This document shows, piece by piece, positions 17,525 through 26,872 of a DNA stretch of 64,000 bases. Source of the DNA: Saccharopolyspora elongata (lineage in GTDB: Bacteria; Actinomycetota; Actinomycetes; Mycobacteriales; Pseudonocardiaceae); the NCBI RefSeq assembly GCF_004348985.1, contig NZ_SMKW01000002.1, forward strand, positions 62,001-126,000, given 5' to 3'. Position numbers and translations under genes: made by a program. The notes under the pieces are model-generated. The model made no database searches, had not been told where the DNA came from, and worked only from the letters and a program-made list of their open reading frames with translations. The first letter of the stretch is position 1, and every line of letters starts with the position of its first letter.

Positions 17525-18811
17525 ATGAAGGTCCCGCACTTGCCCTCCGATTTCGTCTGGGGCGTGGCTACCGCGGCGTTCCAGATCGAAGGCGCCACCG
17601 CGGAAGGCGGCCGGGGACGTTCCATCTGGGACACCTTCACCGCTACTCCCGGCAAGATCGCGCGCGGCGAGCACGCCGACGTCAGTACCGACCACTACCA
17701 CCGCTACCTCGAGGACGTCGCGCTGATGTCCGATCTGGGTGTGGACGCCTACCGGTTCTCGCTGGCCTGGCCCCGCATCCAGCCCGACGGTCGCGGTCCG
17801 GTGAACCCCGAGGGAATCGCGTTCTACGACCGCCTGCTCGACTCGCTCTGCGAAGCAGGTATCGACCCGGTCGCCACGGTCTACCACTGGGACACCCCGC
17901 AGGCGCTGGAGGACCGGGGCGGATGGCTCAGCCGCGAGACCGCCGAACGGTTCGCCGAGTACGCCGCGATCGTCGGCGAGCGCTTCGCGGACCGGGTGAA
18001 GATGTGGATCCCGCTCAACGAGCCGATGGTCATGTCGATCTTCGGCTACGGCATCGGCGAGTACGCGCCGGGCAAGGCGCTGCTGCTCGACGCGATTCCG
18101 ACCGCGCACCACCAGCTCCTGGCGCACGGCCTGGCCGTGACGGCCTTGCGCGCGGCGGGCGCGCGCGCAGTGGGAACTGCGAACAACCACAGCCCGATCT
18201 GGGGTGAAGACCCGGAACCGGTGTCCTTCCTGGACGCGTTGATCAACCGCTTGTTCGCCGATCCGATTCTGCTCGGCAGCTACCCCGAGGTGCTGCATGA
18301 CCGGCTTCCCGATGGCTTCGCCGACGACCTGCCGGCAATCGCCGCGCCGCTGGACTTCTACGGCGTCAACTACTACGAGCCGATGGCCGTCCGCGCGCCT
18401 CGGACCGCCGGCCCGCTACCGTTCGAACTCGTTCCGGTCGAGGGCTATCCGATGACCACCAACGGGTCGCCGGTAGTGCCGGACGGACTGCGCGAGCTGC
18501 TCGTCCTGCTCCACGAGCGCTACCCGGAGATGCCGCCAGTGCACATCACCGAAAACGGTTGCAGCTTCGACGAAATCCACGACTCCGACCGCATCGACTT
18601 CCTCGCCGGCCACCTCACCGCTGTGCGGGAGGCCATGGACGCCGGTGCGGACGTTCGCGGCTACTTCGTCTGGTCGCTCCTGGACAACTTCGAGTGGTCC
18701 AAGGGGTACGCGCCGCGGTTCGGCCTGGTGCACGTCGACTACGACACACTCGTGCGCACCCCGAAGGACTCGTTCGCCTGGTACCGCGACGTGATCAAGC
18801 GGTCGAGATGA
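17525..18811 (+). CDS. Glycoside hydrolase family 1 beta-glucosidase
   Basis: A 428-residue GH1 enzyme that hydrolyses beta-glucosides by a retaining mechanism. The acid/base glutamate is in WIPLNEPMVM near residue 164 and the nucleophile in HITENGCSF near residue 341. The start FVWGVATAAFQIEGA and the WSLLDNFEWSKGYAPRFGL block are family hallmarks. There is no signal peptide, so it acts in the cytoplasm on imported glucosides. ATG 17525 follows GGGGAG at 17511-17516; GTG 17516 is a less likely start. The AT-rich stretch 17480-17510 is the probable promoter. Its stop overlaps the start of the transporter gene. Confidence 0.95.
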   Translation: MKVPHLPSDFVWGVATAAFQIEGATAEGGRGRSIWDTFTATPGKIARGEHADVSTDHYHRYLEDVALMSDLGVDAYRFSLAWPRIQPDGRGPVNPEGIAFYDRLLDSLCEAGIDPVATVYHWDTPQALEDRGGWLSRETAERFAEYAAIVGERFADRVKMWIPLNEPMVMSIFGYGIGEYAPGKALLLDAIPTAHHQLLAHGLAVTALRAAGARAVGTANNHSPIWGEDPEPVSFLDALINRLFADPILLGSYPEVLHDRLPDGFADDLPAIAAPLDFYGVNYYEPMAVRAPRTAGPLPFELVPVEGYPMTTNGSPVVPDGLRELLVLLHERYPEMPPVHITENGCSFDEIHDSDRIDFLAGHLTAVREAMDAGADVRGYFVWSLLDNFEWSKGYAPRFGLVHVDYDTLVRTPKDSFAWYRDVIKRSR

Positions 18812-20031
18812 CCGCACTCGCCGAGCCCCGGACCCCGGTCCGCGCCGGGTGGACGACGTTGCTCTTCCTGGCCAATCTCGGGCTGTGGCTGGCGTTCTAC
18901 GCGCCGATCCAGGTACTGCTGCCCCGGCAGGCGGAACTGCTCGCCGGCGTGGACAAGGAGGTCGTCTTCGGCGCGGTCACCGGGGTCGGCGCGGCGGTGT
19001 CGGTGGTGGTCAACCCGCTGGCGGGCATGCTTTCCGACCGCACCACCTCAAGGTTCGGCCGCCGACACCCGTGGACGCTCGGCGGCGCGCTCCTAGGGGC
19101 GGCGGGACTGACGGTCCTCGTCGCGGCGGGCGACGTGGTGACCATGACGGTCGGGTGGTGCCTGGTGCAGGCCGGTCTCAACACGATGCTTGCGAGCCTG
19201 GCGTCGGCGCTGCCGGACCGGGTTCCGGTGACGCAGCGGGCACGGATCGGCGGACTCGTTGGAATCAGCCAGATGCTGGGCACCGTCGTCGGCGCGCTGG
19301 TGGTGACGGTGCTGATCACTGGGCTCGCCGGTGGTTACCTGGCGTGCGCAGCACTAGTCGTGCTCGCGGCAGCGGCGTTCGTGCTGCGCACCCCGGACGC
19401 CATGCTGCCGGCGAAACCCGCAGGCGGGCTGGCCGCCGCTGCGCGGCGGCTTTGGGTGTCGCCGCGCAGGTACCCCGACTTCGCGTGGGGCTGGGGCTGC
19501 CACTTCCTGATCAACCTGGGCAACGCCTTCGGCACGCTCTACCTGCTGTTCTTCCTAGGCGACGCCGTGCACCACCCCGATCCGGAGACGGGTCTGCTGA
19601 TCCTGATGGGCCTCTACGGTGCCACGCTCACCGTCGGCGGGATCCTCGCGGGAGCGCTGTCGGACCGCACGGGGCGGCGCAAGCCCTACATCCTGACCTC
19701 GTGCGCGCTGATGGCGCTGGCCGCGCTGCTGCTGGCCGCGTGGCCGACGTGGACCTCGGCACTGTGCGCCGCTCCGCTGCTCGGACTGGGTTTCGGGATC
19801 TATTGGGCGGTGGCCCTGGCCCTGCTGACGCAGGTGCTGCCGGCCGCCCCCGACCGCGCCAAGGACCTCGGCGTGGTGAACATCGCGAACTCGCTGCCCC
19901 AAGTCGTCGCCCCGGCGCTCGCCACGCCGGTCCTAGCCCACCTCGGCGGCTATGCCGGGCTGTTCACCGCATCGGCGGTGGCCACCCTGCTCGCGGGCGT
20001 GCTCGTCACCCGCGTGCGCGGCGTCGCCTGA
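18808..20031 (+). CDS. MFS sugar transporter, coupled to the beta-glucosidase
   Basis: A 407-residue membrane protein with about 12 helices and the MFS loops LSDRTTSRFGRRHPW and LSDRTGRRKPY, the pattern of glycoside-type sugar symporters. The ATG at 18808 overlaps the beta-glucosidase stop (ATGA), so the two are made together: this protein would import a beta-glucoside such as cellobiose, and the enzyme would split it. Which sugar is carried cannot be read from sequence. No local regulator is present. Confidence 0.88.
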   Translation: MTALAEPRTPVRAGWTTLLFLANLGLWLAFYAPIQVLLPRQAELLAGVDKEVVFGAVTGVGAAVSVVVNPLAGMLSDRTTSRFGRRHPWTLGGALLGAAGLTVLVAAGDVVTMTVGWCLVQAGLNTMLASLASALPDRVPVTQRARIGGLVGISQMLGTVVGALVVTVLITGLAGGYLACAALVVLAAAAFVLRTPDAMLPAKPAGGLAAAARRLWVSPRRYPDFAWGWGCHFLINLGNAFGTLYLLFFLGDAVHHPDPETGLLILMGLYGATLTVGGILAGALSDRTGRRKPYILTSCALMALAALLLAAWPTWTSALCAAPLLGLGFGIYWAVALALLTQVLPAAPDRAKDLGVVNIANSLPQVVAPALATPVLAHLGGYAGLFTASAVATLLAGVLVTRVRGVA

Positions 20032-20163
20032 CTCATCCTGATCGTGCAGTTGGGTTGGTTGATGATCTTCCATAGTGTGCTGATGCTCTGTTGGCCCGGA
20101 TGCCTGCCCACTGTGCGGCCCGGCTGAGGCCTCGCGAGCGGCGACGCAGCTTTCGAGATCCAG

Positions 20164-20194
20164 TAGCTCGGAGCCCAGCCCTGGCCCCGAGCTA
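20164..20194. terminator. Hairpin at the end of metH
   Basis: TAGCTCGG at 20164-20171 and CCGAGCTA at 20187-20194 form a perfect 8-bp stem with a 15-base loop. The right arm includes the metH stop codon. It may also stop transcripts coming from the transporter gene on the other strand. Confidence 0.55.
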
Positions 20195-23100
20195 CGTGTT
20201 GTCCGGTTGGTAGCCGAGGTTGGGAGCCAACCACCGTTCGGCTTCAGCGAGTGTCCATCCCTTGCGGTCGGCGTAATCCAGTACCTGGTCCTTGCCGATC
20301 CGCCCGACGACGAAGTAGCGCGACTCCGGGTGCGCGAAGTACCAGCCGCTCACCGACGCCGCCGGCCACATGGCCATTGATTCGGTCAGGGTGATGCCGG
20401 TGGTTTCCTCCACGTCCAGCAGGTCCCACAACGTCTGCTTCTCGGTGTGGTCCGGGCACGCCGGGTATCCAGGTGCCGGTCTGATGCCCGTGTACTTTTC
20501 GGCGATCAGCTCGTCGTTGCCGAGCTGCTCGTCCTCGGCGTATCCCCACAGATCGCGCCGGACGACTTCGTGCAGCCGCTCTGCGAAGGCCTCGGCCAGC
20601 CGGTCCGCGATCGACTCCAACAGGATCGCGCTGTAATCGTCGTGGTCTGCCTTGAACTGCGCGACCCGCTCGGCCACGCCATGGCTCGCGGTGACCGCGA
20701 AGCCACCGATGTAGTCCTGTAGACCGCTGCCCTTGGGCGCCACGAAGTCCGACAACGCCCGATGCGGAACGCCCGCCCGGTGCTCGCCCTGCTGGCGCAG
20801 GTGGTGCAGGACCGCGAGCACCACCTCGCGGTCCTCGTCGGCGTAGACCTCGATGTCGTCCCCGACGCCGTTGGCGGGGAAGAATGCGACGATGCCGTTG
20901 GCCTGGATCCACTCTTCGGCGATCACCCTGTCCAGCATCGCCTGGGCGTCGTCCCAGAGCTTGCGGGCCGCCTCCCCGGTCGTCGGGTTGTTGAGAATGT
21001 CGGGATACTTGCCCTTCATCTCCCAAGCGTTGAAGAACGGTTGCCAGTCGATGTACTCGCGCAGCGTAGCCAGCGAATACGACTCGAATCTTTCGGCGTG
21101 CACCGCACCGGTCGCGCCCTCAGGCGGCAACACGCGCGGTCGCGGTGGGCGGTAGTGCGACCAGTCGACCGGTAACCGGTCCGCGCGCGCCTGCTCGATC
21201 GTGACCAGTGGGCGTTGAGAGCGTTTCGCCGCATGCCGCTCGCGCAGCGAGTCGTAGTCCTTGGCGAGCTCGTCGAGGAACGCGTCGCGCCGCTTCTCGG
21301 ACAGCAAGGCTGCGACCGTGGGCACCGACCGGGATGCGTCCTTGACCCACACGACCGGCTCGTCGTACCGGTGGTCGACCTTGATCGCCGTGTGGGCCCG
21401 CGAGGTCGTCGCCCCACCCAGCAGGAGCGGCTGCTTGAAGCCCTGCCGCTGCAGCTCGCCTGCGATCGACACCATTTCCTCCAGCGACGGTGTGATCAAG
21501 CCCGACAGCCCGATGACGTCGGCGTTGTGCTCCTTGGCCGCGTCGAGGATGGTCTGGCCGGGAACCATCACCCCGAGGTCGATGACGTCGTAGTTGTTGC
21601 ACTGCAACACCACTCCCACGATGTTCTTGCCGATGTCGTGGACATCGCCCTTCACCGTGGCCAGTACGACGACGCCCTTGGACCGCTGCGCCTCGCTCGG
21701 AGTCTTCTCCTGCTCGATGAACGGGATGAGGTGCGCGACGGCCTTCTTCATGACGCGCGCGGACTTCACCACCTGTGGCAGGAACATCTTGCCCGCGCCG
21801 AACAGGTCTCCCACGGTGCCCATGCCGTCCATCAGCGGGCCCTCGATGACCTCCAGCGGGCGTGAGCCGGCCTCGGCGAGCTCGACGCGTAGTTCCTCGA
21901 CGTCGTCGACGATGTACTCGTCGATGCCCTTGACCATCGCGTGGGTGATGCGCTCGCGGACCGGGTTCGAACGCCATTCCTCGCTGGTGGTCTCGGCCTG
22001 TTCGCCGGTGCCGCGGAAGCGCTCGGCGATCTCCAGCAGCCGCTCGGTGGCGTCGGGCCGGCGGTTGAGGATGACGTCTTCGATGCGGTCCCGCAGCTCC
22101 GGGTCGATCTCCGAGTACGGGACGAGCGCCCCGGCGTTGACGATGCCCATGTCCATACCGGCCTTGATGGCGTGGTAGAGGAAAACGGCGTGGATCGCCT
22201 CGCGCACGGGGTTGTTGCCGCGGAACGAGAAGGACACATTGGACACCCCGCCGGAGACCCGGGCGCCGGGGAGGTTCTGCTTGATCCAGCTGGTGGCTTC
22301 GATGAAATCGGTGCCGTAGGCGGCGTGCTCTTCGATCCCGGTGGCCACCGCGAAGATGTTGGGGTCGAAGATGATGTCCTCGACCGGGAAGCCGACCTCG
22401 TCGACGAGGATCCGGTAGGCGCGTTCGCAGATCTCGACGCGACGCTCCAGCGAGTCGGCCTGCCCGCGCTCGTCGAACGCCATGACGACCGCGGCCGCCC
22501 CGTACGCGCGGCACAGCCGGGCTTGTTCGACGAACGGCTCGACGCCTTCCTTCAGCGAGATCGAGTTGACGATCACCTTGCCCTGGAAGCAGCGCAGACC
22601 CGCCTCGATGACCTCCCACTTGCTGGAGTCGATCATCAGCGGCACCCGGCAGATGTCCGGCTCCGAACTGATGAGGTTCACGAACTTCCGCATCGCGGCG
22701 ACGCCGTCCAGCATGCCCTCGTCCATGTTGATGTCGATGACCTGGGCGCCGGATTCGACCTGCTGGCGCGCCACCGACAGCGCCGCGGTGTAGTCGTCGG
22801 CCTGGATGAGCTTGCGGAACCGTGCAGATCCGGTGACGTTGGTGCGCTCACCGATGTTGATGAACAGGCTCTCGTCGCCGTCGACGTTGAACGGTTCCAG
22901 ACCGGACAACCGCAGGCTCGTCGAGTGTGGCGCCGGGCGGCGTGGTGCGGCGTCTGCGACCTTTCGGGCGATCACCGCGATGTGTTCGGGTGTCGTCCCG
23001 CAGCATCCGCCCACGATGTTGGCGATCCCGGCGTGCGCGAACTCGCCGACGACCTCGCCCATGTCGTCCGGGGTTTCGTCGTACTCGCCGAAGGCGTTGG

Positions 23101-23947
23101 GCAGGCCGGCGTTCGGGTGCGTCGAGACGAACGTGTCCGCGAGTCGCGCGAGTTCTGCGATGTGCGGCCTGATCTCCTTCGGCCCCAGCGCGCAGTTGAA
23201 GCCCACGGCCACCGGGCGCACGTGCCGGATGCTGTTCCAGAAGGCCTCCACGGTCTGCCCGGAAAGCGTCCGGCCCGAGCCGTCGGTGATGGTGCCGGAG
23301 ATGATGACCGGCCAGCGGCGGCCGTGCTCGGCGAACAACTTCTCCACGGCGAAGATGCCGGCTCGGCTGTTGAGGGTGTCGAAGATGGTTTCCAGCGCCA
23401 GCAGGTCGGCGCCGCCGTCGACGAGCCCGCGCGCAGCTTCCAGGTAGGCGTCGACGAGTTCCTCGAAGGTGACGTTGCGCATGCCCGGGTCGTTCACGTC
23501 GGGGGAGATCGACGCCGTGCGGTTCGTTGGCCCGAGTGCGCCGATGACGAACCGGGGCTTGGCCGGGTCGTCCTGCGTGACCGCGTCCGCGGCGGACCGT
23601 GCGACGCTGGCGGCCGCACGGTTGATTTCGTAGGCCATGTCCTGCAGGCCGTAATCGCGTTGCGAGATGCGTTGCGCGTTGAAGGTGTTCGTCGAGATCA
23701 GATCGGCGCCCGCGCGTAGATAGTCCAGATGCAGCCGTTCGATCAAGGCGGGTTGGGTGATTGACAAAACGTCGTTGTTTCCCTTTAGGTCCGAGTCCCA
23801 ATCGGCGAAACGGTCTCCGCGATAATCTCTTTCGGACAACCCGAGGCATTGGATGAGCGTTCCCATTGCGCCGTCCATCACAAGCACGCGTTCCTGGAGC
23901 AAATCGCTGAGTTGCTTGGTCGCGTCCGGGACGTGCAGAGTGTTCAC
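20192..23947 (-). CDS. metH: Methionine synthase, cobalamin-dependent
   Basis: A full-length 1251-residue MetH that methylates homocysteine using 5-methyltetrahydrofolate and cobalamin. In order: homocysteine domain (about 1-330) with zinc cysteines in NCALGP and GGCCGTTP; folate domain (about 345-620) with [11 protein letters not shown]; cobalamin domain (about 650-890) with the lower-ligand histidine in DVHDIGKN near 765 and the usual VMVPGQTIL and LSGLITPS; and the AdoMet reactivation domain (about 900-1240) with [12 protein letters not shown]. The start is GTG 23947, with GGGGTGG upstream. It is monocistronic with a hairpin at its end. I found no B12 riboswitch in its leader. Confidence 0.97.
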   Translation of the reverse strand: MNTLHVPDATKQLSDLLQERVLVMDGAMGTLIQCLGLSERDYRGDRFADWDSDLKGNNDVLSITQPALIERLHLDYLRAGADLISTNTFNAQRISQRDYGLQDMAYEINRAAASVARSAADAVTQDDPAKPRFVIGALGPTNRTASISPDVNDPGMRNVTFEELVDAYLEAARGLVDGGADLLALETIFDTLNSRAGIFAVEKLFAEHGRRWPVIISGTITDGSGRTLSGQTVEAFWNSIRHVRPVAVGFNCALGPKEIRPHIAELARLADTFVSTHPNAGLPNAFGEYDETPDDMGEVVGEFAHAGIANIVGGCCGTTPEHIAVIARKVADAAPRRPAPHSTSLRLSGLEPFNVDGDESLFINIGERTNVTGSARFRKLIQADDYTAALSVARQQVESGAQVIDINMDEGMLDGVAAMRKFVNLISSEPDICRVPLMIDSSKWEVIEAGLRCFQGKVIVNSISLKEGVEPFVEQARLCRAYGAAAVVMAFDERGQADSLERRVEICERAYRILVDEVGFPVEDIIFDPNIFAVATGIEEHAAYGTDFIEATSWIKQNLPGARVSGGVSNVSFSFRGNNPVREAIHAVFLYHAIKAGMDMGIVNAGALVPYSEIDPELRDRIEDVILNRRPDATERLLEIAERFRGTGEQAETTSEEWRSNPVRERITHAMVKGIDEYIVDDVEELRVELAEAGSRPLEVIEGPLMDGMGTVGDLFGAGKMFLPQVVKSARVMKKAVAHLIPFIEQEKTPSEAQRSKGVVVLATVKGDVHDIGKNIVGVVLQCNNYDVIDLGVMVPGQTILDAAKEHNADVIGLSGLITPSLEEMVSIAGELQRQGFKQPLLLGGATTSRAHTAIKVDHRYDEPVVWVKDASRSVPTVAALLSEKRRDAFLDELAKDYDSLRERHAAKRSQRPLVTIEQARADRLPVDWSHYRPPRPRVLPPEGATGAVHAERFESYSLATLREYIDWQPFFNAWEMKGKYPDILNNPTTGEAARKLWDDAQAMLDRVIAEEWIQANGIVAFFPANGVGDDIEVYADEDREVVLAVLHHLRQQGEHRAGVPHRALSDFVAPKGSGLQDYIGGFAVTASHGVAERVAQFKADHDDYSAILLESIADRLAEAFAERLHEVVRRDLWGYAEDEQLGNDELIAEKYTGIRPAPGYPACPDHTEKQTLWDLLDVEETTGITLTESMAMWPAASVSGWYFAHPESRYFVVGRIGKDQVLDYADRKGWTLAEAERWLAPNLGYQPDNT

Positions 23948-24269
23948 TTATCCACCCCATTGTGTAGCCGAGCATGTGGTGTCTGCTGGGTCGACTGATC
24001 ACCCTACCGACGTGCACGGCTAGAACGAAGTGAGCTCACACCTTGGGAAAGTCGGCGCTGTCGAGCAGGAAATCTCCCAACACCAGGCAGTCGATGCCGC
24101 CGATAAGTCGCGGCGGTACGAATCCGTTGTCTGCCGCACGGTCGGCGCGAACTCCGTCGATGTGCGCCCGGGTCGCTCGCCGAGTTAGCCGGGACGCGCT
24201 TCTGGGTAGGCCAGGCAAGCCGTCGGCAACACGGTCTTAGCGGCGCGGCGGCTGCGAGGAGGTGCGGTG
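23948..24269. other. Intergenic region upstream of metH
   Basis: This stretch should hold the metH promoter. It shows no conserved B12-box or S-adenosylhomocysteine riboswitch sequence that I can identify. A short minus-strand frame at 24036-24218 ends in a protein-like segment (PPRLIGGIDCLVLGDFLL) but matches nothing I recognise; it may be further debris. Confidence 0.4.
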
Positions 24270-24380
24270 ATGTCGGAACTGGTGGCGGATTTCGTCCTTC
24301 GCCGACTGCGGGAATGGGGCGTCGACCACGTCTTTTCCCATGCCGGTGACGGGATCAACGGTTTGCTGGCGGCGTGGGAG
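24270..24380 (+). pseudogene. N-terminal remnant of a pyruvate-oxidase-like TPP enzyme
   Basis: MSELVADFVLRRLREWGVDH is the opening of thiamine-pyrophosphate oxidases of the pyruvate oxidase / acetolactate synthase type. The usual FGYPGDGINGLLAAW is here FSHAGDGINGLLAAW. After about 37 residues homology stops and the sequence continues in another gene remnant. A full-length member would be about 550-600 residues. Confidence 0.7.
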
Positions 24381-24580
24381 CGGAGATCTCCGGGCACTGC
24401 GCCCCGAACGCCGGCGCCCACGTCGCGCTGGCCATGCCGAACATCCGACACCTGGAATGGTTCCACGCCACGAGCGCATCGAAACACTGCTGTTCGCGGC
24501 GGAGGCGAGGTCCGAGCGGATCTGTCCTGTGCGGGACACGGCATGACCTTCAAGGATGCCGACGCAGAATGTCACCGTCA
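24374..24580 (+). pseudogene. C-terminal remnant of an enolase-superfamily protein
   Basis: Three frames together spell the tail of a mandelate-racemase/enolase-type protein: EISGHCAPNAGAHVALAMPN then IRHLEWFH in one frame, HERIETLLF in a second, and SCAGHGMTFKDADAE in a third. At least two frameshifts and the loss of the first ~300 residues make this a dead gene. It is fused directly to the TPP-enzyme remnant, so a deletion joined two formerly separate genes. Confidence 0.7.
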
Positions 24581-24597
24581 TCGCAGGCAGGGAGGTG

Positions 24598-25677
24598 ATG
24601 GGCGTGTCGCAGGTCGTGGTGGTCACCGGCGCCAGCGGTGGGGTCGGTCGTGCACTCGCGCGTGCCTACGGGCGGCGTGGGGCCAAGGTGGCGCTCCTCG
24701 CCCGAGGGCGCGCAGGCCTGGACGCCGCCGCACGCGAGCTGCGCGACGGTGGAGGCACACCGTTGGTCTTGCCCTGCGACGTCGCCGATCACGAGCAGGT
24801 CGACGCGGCCGCCGAGCGCACCGAGACCGAGCTGGGGCCGATCGACACGTGGATCAACACCGCGTTCAGCACCGTGTTCGCCCGGTTCGACGACATCGGC
24901 CCCGAGGAGTTCCGCAGGGTCACCGAGGTCACCTACCTCGGCTTCGTCCACGGGACCATGGCGGCGTTGCGCCGGATGAGACCACGCGACCGAGGCGTCA
25001 TCGTCCACGTCGGTTCCGCCCTGGCCTACCGGGGTGTGCCGCTGCAGTCGGCCTACTGCGGCGCCAAGCACGCCATCCAGGGTTTCCACGAGTCGCTGCG
25101 CAGCGAGCTGCTGCACGACCGCAGCAGCGTCCGGGTCACGATGGTGCAGCTGCCCGCGGTCAACACCCCGCAGTTCTCGTGGGTGCGGTCCCGGCTACCG
25201 CAGCACCCCCAACCGATGCCGCCGATCTACCAGCCGGAAATAGCGGCCCGGGCCGTGCTCCACGCGGCCGACCACCCACGACGCCGCGAGTACTGGGTAG
25301 GCGGCAGCACCGTCGGCACGCTGATCGCCAACGCCATCGCCCCCGGCGTCCTGGACCGCTACCTCGCCCGCAGCGGCTACGCCGCCCAGCAGAACGATCG
25401 CGTGCACGACCCCCACCGGGCGGACAACCTGTGGGAGCCCGCCGACGACGCAGGCCAACGGGACTTCGGTGCCCACGGCGTTTTCGAACAGCAAGCGCAC
25501 CCGCGCAGCGCTCAACTCTGGGCATCGCAACACCACGGCGTGCTCGCCGCCGTGACCACCGCGCTGGCGGCGACCGCCGCAGGTGTGCTGGCTCGCCGCT
25601 GCAGAAAGCAGGTAACCGGTGGCGGGCAAGGCGTCCTTCCAGCCCCACGTGCTCCGCGAGTACGCCGTTCTCGCTGA
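24598..25677 (+). CDS. SDR family oxidoreductase with C-terminal hydrophobic segment
   Basis: A 359-residue short-chain dehydrogenase. The cofactor motif is TGASGGVGRALARAY near residue 10; catalytic S is in VGSALAYRG and Y/K in SAYCGAKHAIQG. NNAG is replaced by INTA. After the Rossmann domain (to about 240) comes a long tail with a hydrophobic stretch near residues 315-335. This SDR type is usually found with TPP oxidases and GH15 genes, whose remnants flank it. ATG 24598 has GGAGG only two bases away, so GTG 24604 may be the true start. The last ~20 codons overlap the GH15 remnant and look unnatural, so the C-terminus may be altered. Possibly still functional. Confidence 0.75.
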   Translation: MGVSQVVVVTGASGGVGRALARAYGRRGAKVALLARGRAGLDAAARELRDGGGTPLVLPCDVADHEQVDAAAERTETELGPIDTWINTAFSTVFARFDDIGPEEFRRVTEVTYLGFVHGTMAALRRMRPRDRGVIVHVGSALAYRGVPLQSAYCGAKHAIQGFHESLRSELLHDRSSVRVTMVQLPAVNTPQFSWVRSRLPQHPQPMPPIYQPEIAARAVLHAADHPRRREYWVGGSTVGTLIANAIAPGVLDRYLARSGYAAQQNDRVHDPHRADNLWEPADDAGQRDFGAHGVFEQQAHPRSAQLWASQHHGVLAAVTTALAATAAGVLARRCRKQVTGGGQGVLPAPRAPRVRRSR

Positions 25678-25682
25678 CGGCT
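25619..25682 (+). pseudogene. N-terminal remnant of a GH15 glucoamylase-like protein
   Basis: A GTG-initiated frame gives MAGKASFQPHVLREYAVLADG, which matches the beginning of actinobacterial GH15 proteins (LREYALLADG...). Homology ends abruptly after about 21 residues. An IS3-type transposase remnant follows within 45 bp, so an insertion and later deletion may have removed the rest (normally about 600 residues). Confidence 0.6.
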
Positions 25683-25723
25683 ACGCGAATTACTCCACAA
25701 TGGACAAGCTTTGTGAAGTGGCG

Positions 25724-25820
25724 AGGCCGAGGTTCGGCAGCAGGTCTTCCGCTGGATCGCCTTCTACAACCACCGGCGCCGGCACTTCCAGGGGAACCTC
25801 GCATCGGCCGCCTGGGCCTG
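25724..25820 (+). mobile_element. IS3-family transposase (OrfB) C-terminal remnant
   Basis: One frame reads VRQQVFRWIAFYNHRRRH, the conserved end of the IS3 integrase core, where the second catalytic Glu precedes FYNxxRxH. Frame and homology are lost after LASAAW. No terminal inverted repeats, OrfA or remaining catalytic domain are present, so the element is dead. Confidence 0.75.
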
Positions 25821-25957
25821 CTTCCTGTCTGGCCGGGAAGACGGGGCATGGGGTATCGACGCGAGGTCGTGATCGTGCGGATGGTACAGCCGTTGGGCAC
25901 GGCCAGTTCTGTGCGGCGGATGGCCTTATCGGTTTCGATCAACTCGGACGGGCCTGG

Positions 25958-26860
25958 TTAGGCTGTGAAGTCGGCCAGGACTGCTCGGTGGTCGGTGCCG
26001 CGGGTGTGAATGGTGTTGGTGTCGGTGGGGTGTAGTCCCCACTGGAGGATGTGGTCCAGTCGGACCAGCGGAAACCGCGCGGGCCAGGTGAAGCCGAATC
26101 CCGAGCCGGTGTCCTGTCGGACGGCGCGGGCCTTGGACGGCAGTCGCTGCATCGCTCGGTCGCTGCTTGCGGTGTTGAAGTCGCCCAGCACGATCGCGCG
26201 GGATGAGTTGTCGGTCCGCAGCGCGTCGGCCAGTTCGTCGAGGGCTTGGTTGCGTTGGTCGATGGACTCCGGGCGCAACGATGGCAGGTGCACGACGTAG
26301 ACCTCGATGGGCCCGTGCGGGGTGTGCAGCCGTGCGCGCAGTGCGCGCGTCCAGCCGAGGCCGAGGTCGACGCGGTCGACCTCGGTGATCGGATAGCGGC
26401 TCCACACACCGACGGTGCCGATGGTCGCGTGGTGCGGGTGGTCGTCGCCGAGCACCGTCGCGATGGCCCGGCGCCCTGGGTCGGTCAGTTCCTGCACGCC
26501 GACGACGTCCGCGTTGGTTGCCGCTAGGTCGGCGGCGGTGGCTGCGGGGTTGTCGTTGCTTGCGTACAGGTTCTGGCTGACAACCCGCATGTTGCCAGTG
26601 GCCGCCGAGGCGTGCGGGAGCAGGTTCGCCCCGAAGACCAGGCACCACACCAGTGCCGGGATCAGCATCGCGAGTGTGGTCCGGGCCTGCAGTACCAGTC
26701 CCGCGACGAGCAGCAGCGGGATCATCAGCCCGAGCCACGGTGCGGCGCTGTCGAGCAGGGTGCCTGCTCCGGCGATGTCCGGGATCATGGTGTGTCCGGC
26801 GATGGACAGCGCCAGTCCTCCGGCGGCGGCGACGATCACCACGTCACGCACGCGACGCAT
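25958..26860 (-). CDS. Membrane-anchored endonuclease/exonuclease/phosphatase family protein
   Basis: A 300-residue protein with three N-terminal transmembrane helices (about 5-25, 38-58, 62-82) and an extracytoplasmic EEP domain (about 92-298). The metal and catalytic residues are visible in SQNLYASN, VQELTD, VVHLPSL, VLGDFNTA and the terminal TDHRAVLADF. EEP enzymes cleave phosphodiesters in nucleic acids, lipids or inositol phosphates; the membrane topology points to an external substrate. It starts 12 bp after the stop of the glycosidase-like lipoprotein and has GAGAGGAG upstream, so they share a transcript. Its exact substrate is unknown. Confidence 0.85.
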   Translation of the reverse strand: MRRVRDVVIVAAAGGLALSIAGHTMIPDIAGAGTLLDSAAPWLGLMIPLLLVAGLVLQARTTLAMLIPALVWCLVFGANLLPHASAATGNMRVVSQNLYASNDNPAATAADLAATNADVVGVQELTDPGRRAIATVLGDDHPHHATIGTVGVWSRYPITEVDRVDLGLGWTRALRARLHTPHGPIEVYVVHLPSLRPESIDQRNQALDELADALRTDNSSRAIVLGDFNTASSDRAMQRLPSKARAVRQDTGSGFGFTWPARFPLVRLDHILQWGLHPTDTNTIHTRGTDHRAVLADFTA

Positions 26861-26872
26861 CAGCGTCTCCTC

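Noticed and set aside
23948-24050. B12 or SAH riboswitch in the metH leader
   Set aside because: A cobalamin-dependent methionine synthase often has one, but I find no B12-box or SAH-riboswitch core on the minus strand here.
24036-24218. A 60-codon minus-strand gene
   Set aside because: The last 25 residues look protein-like, but the first part does not, there is no ribosome binding site and I recognise no family.
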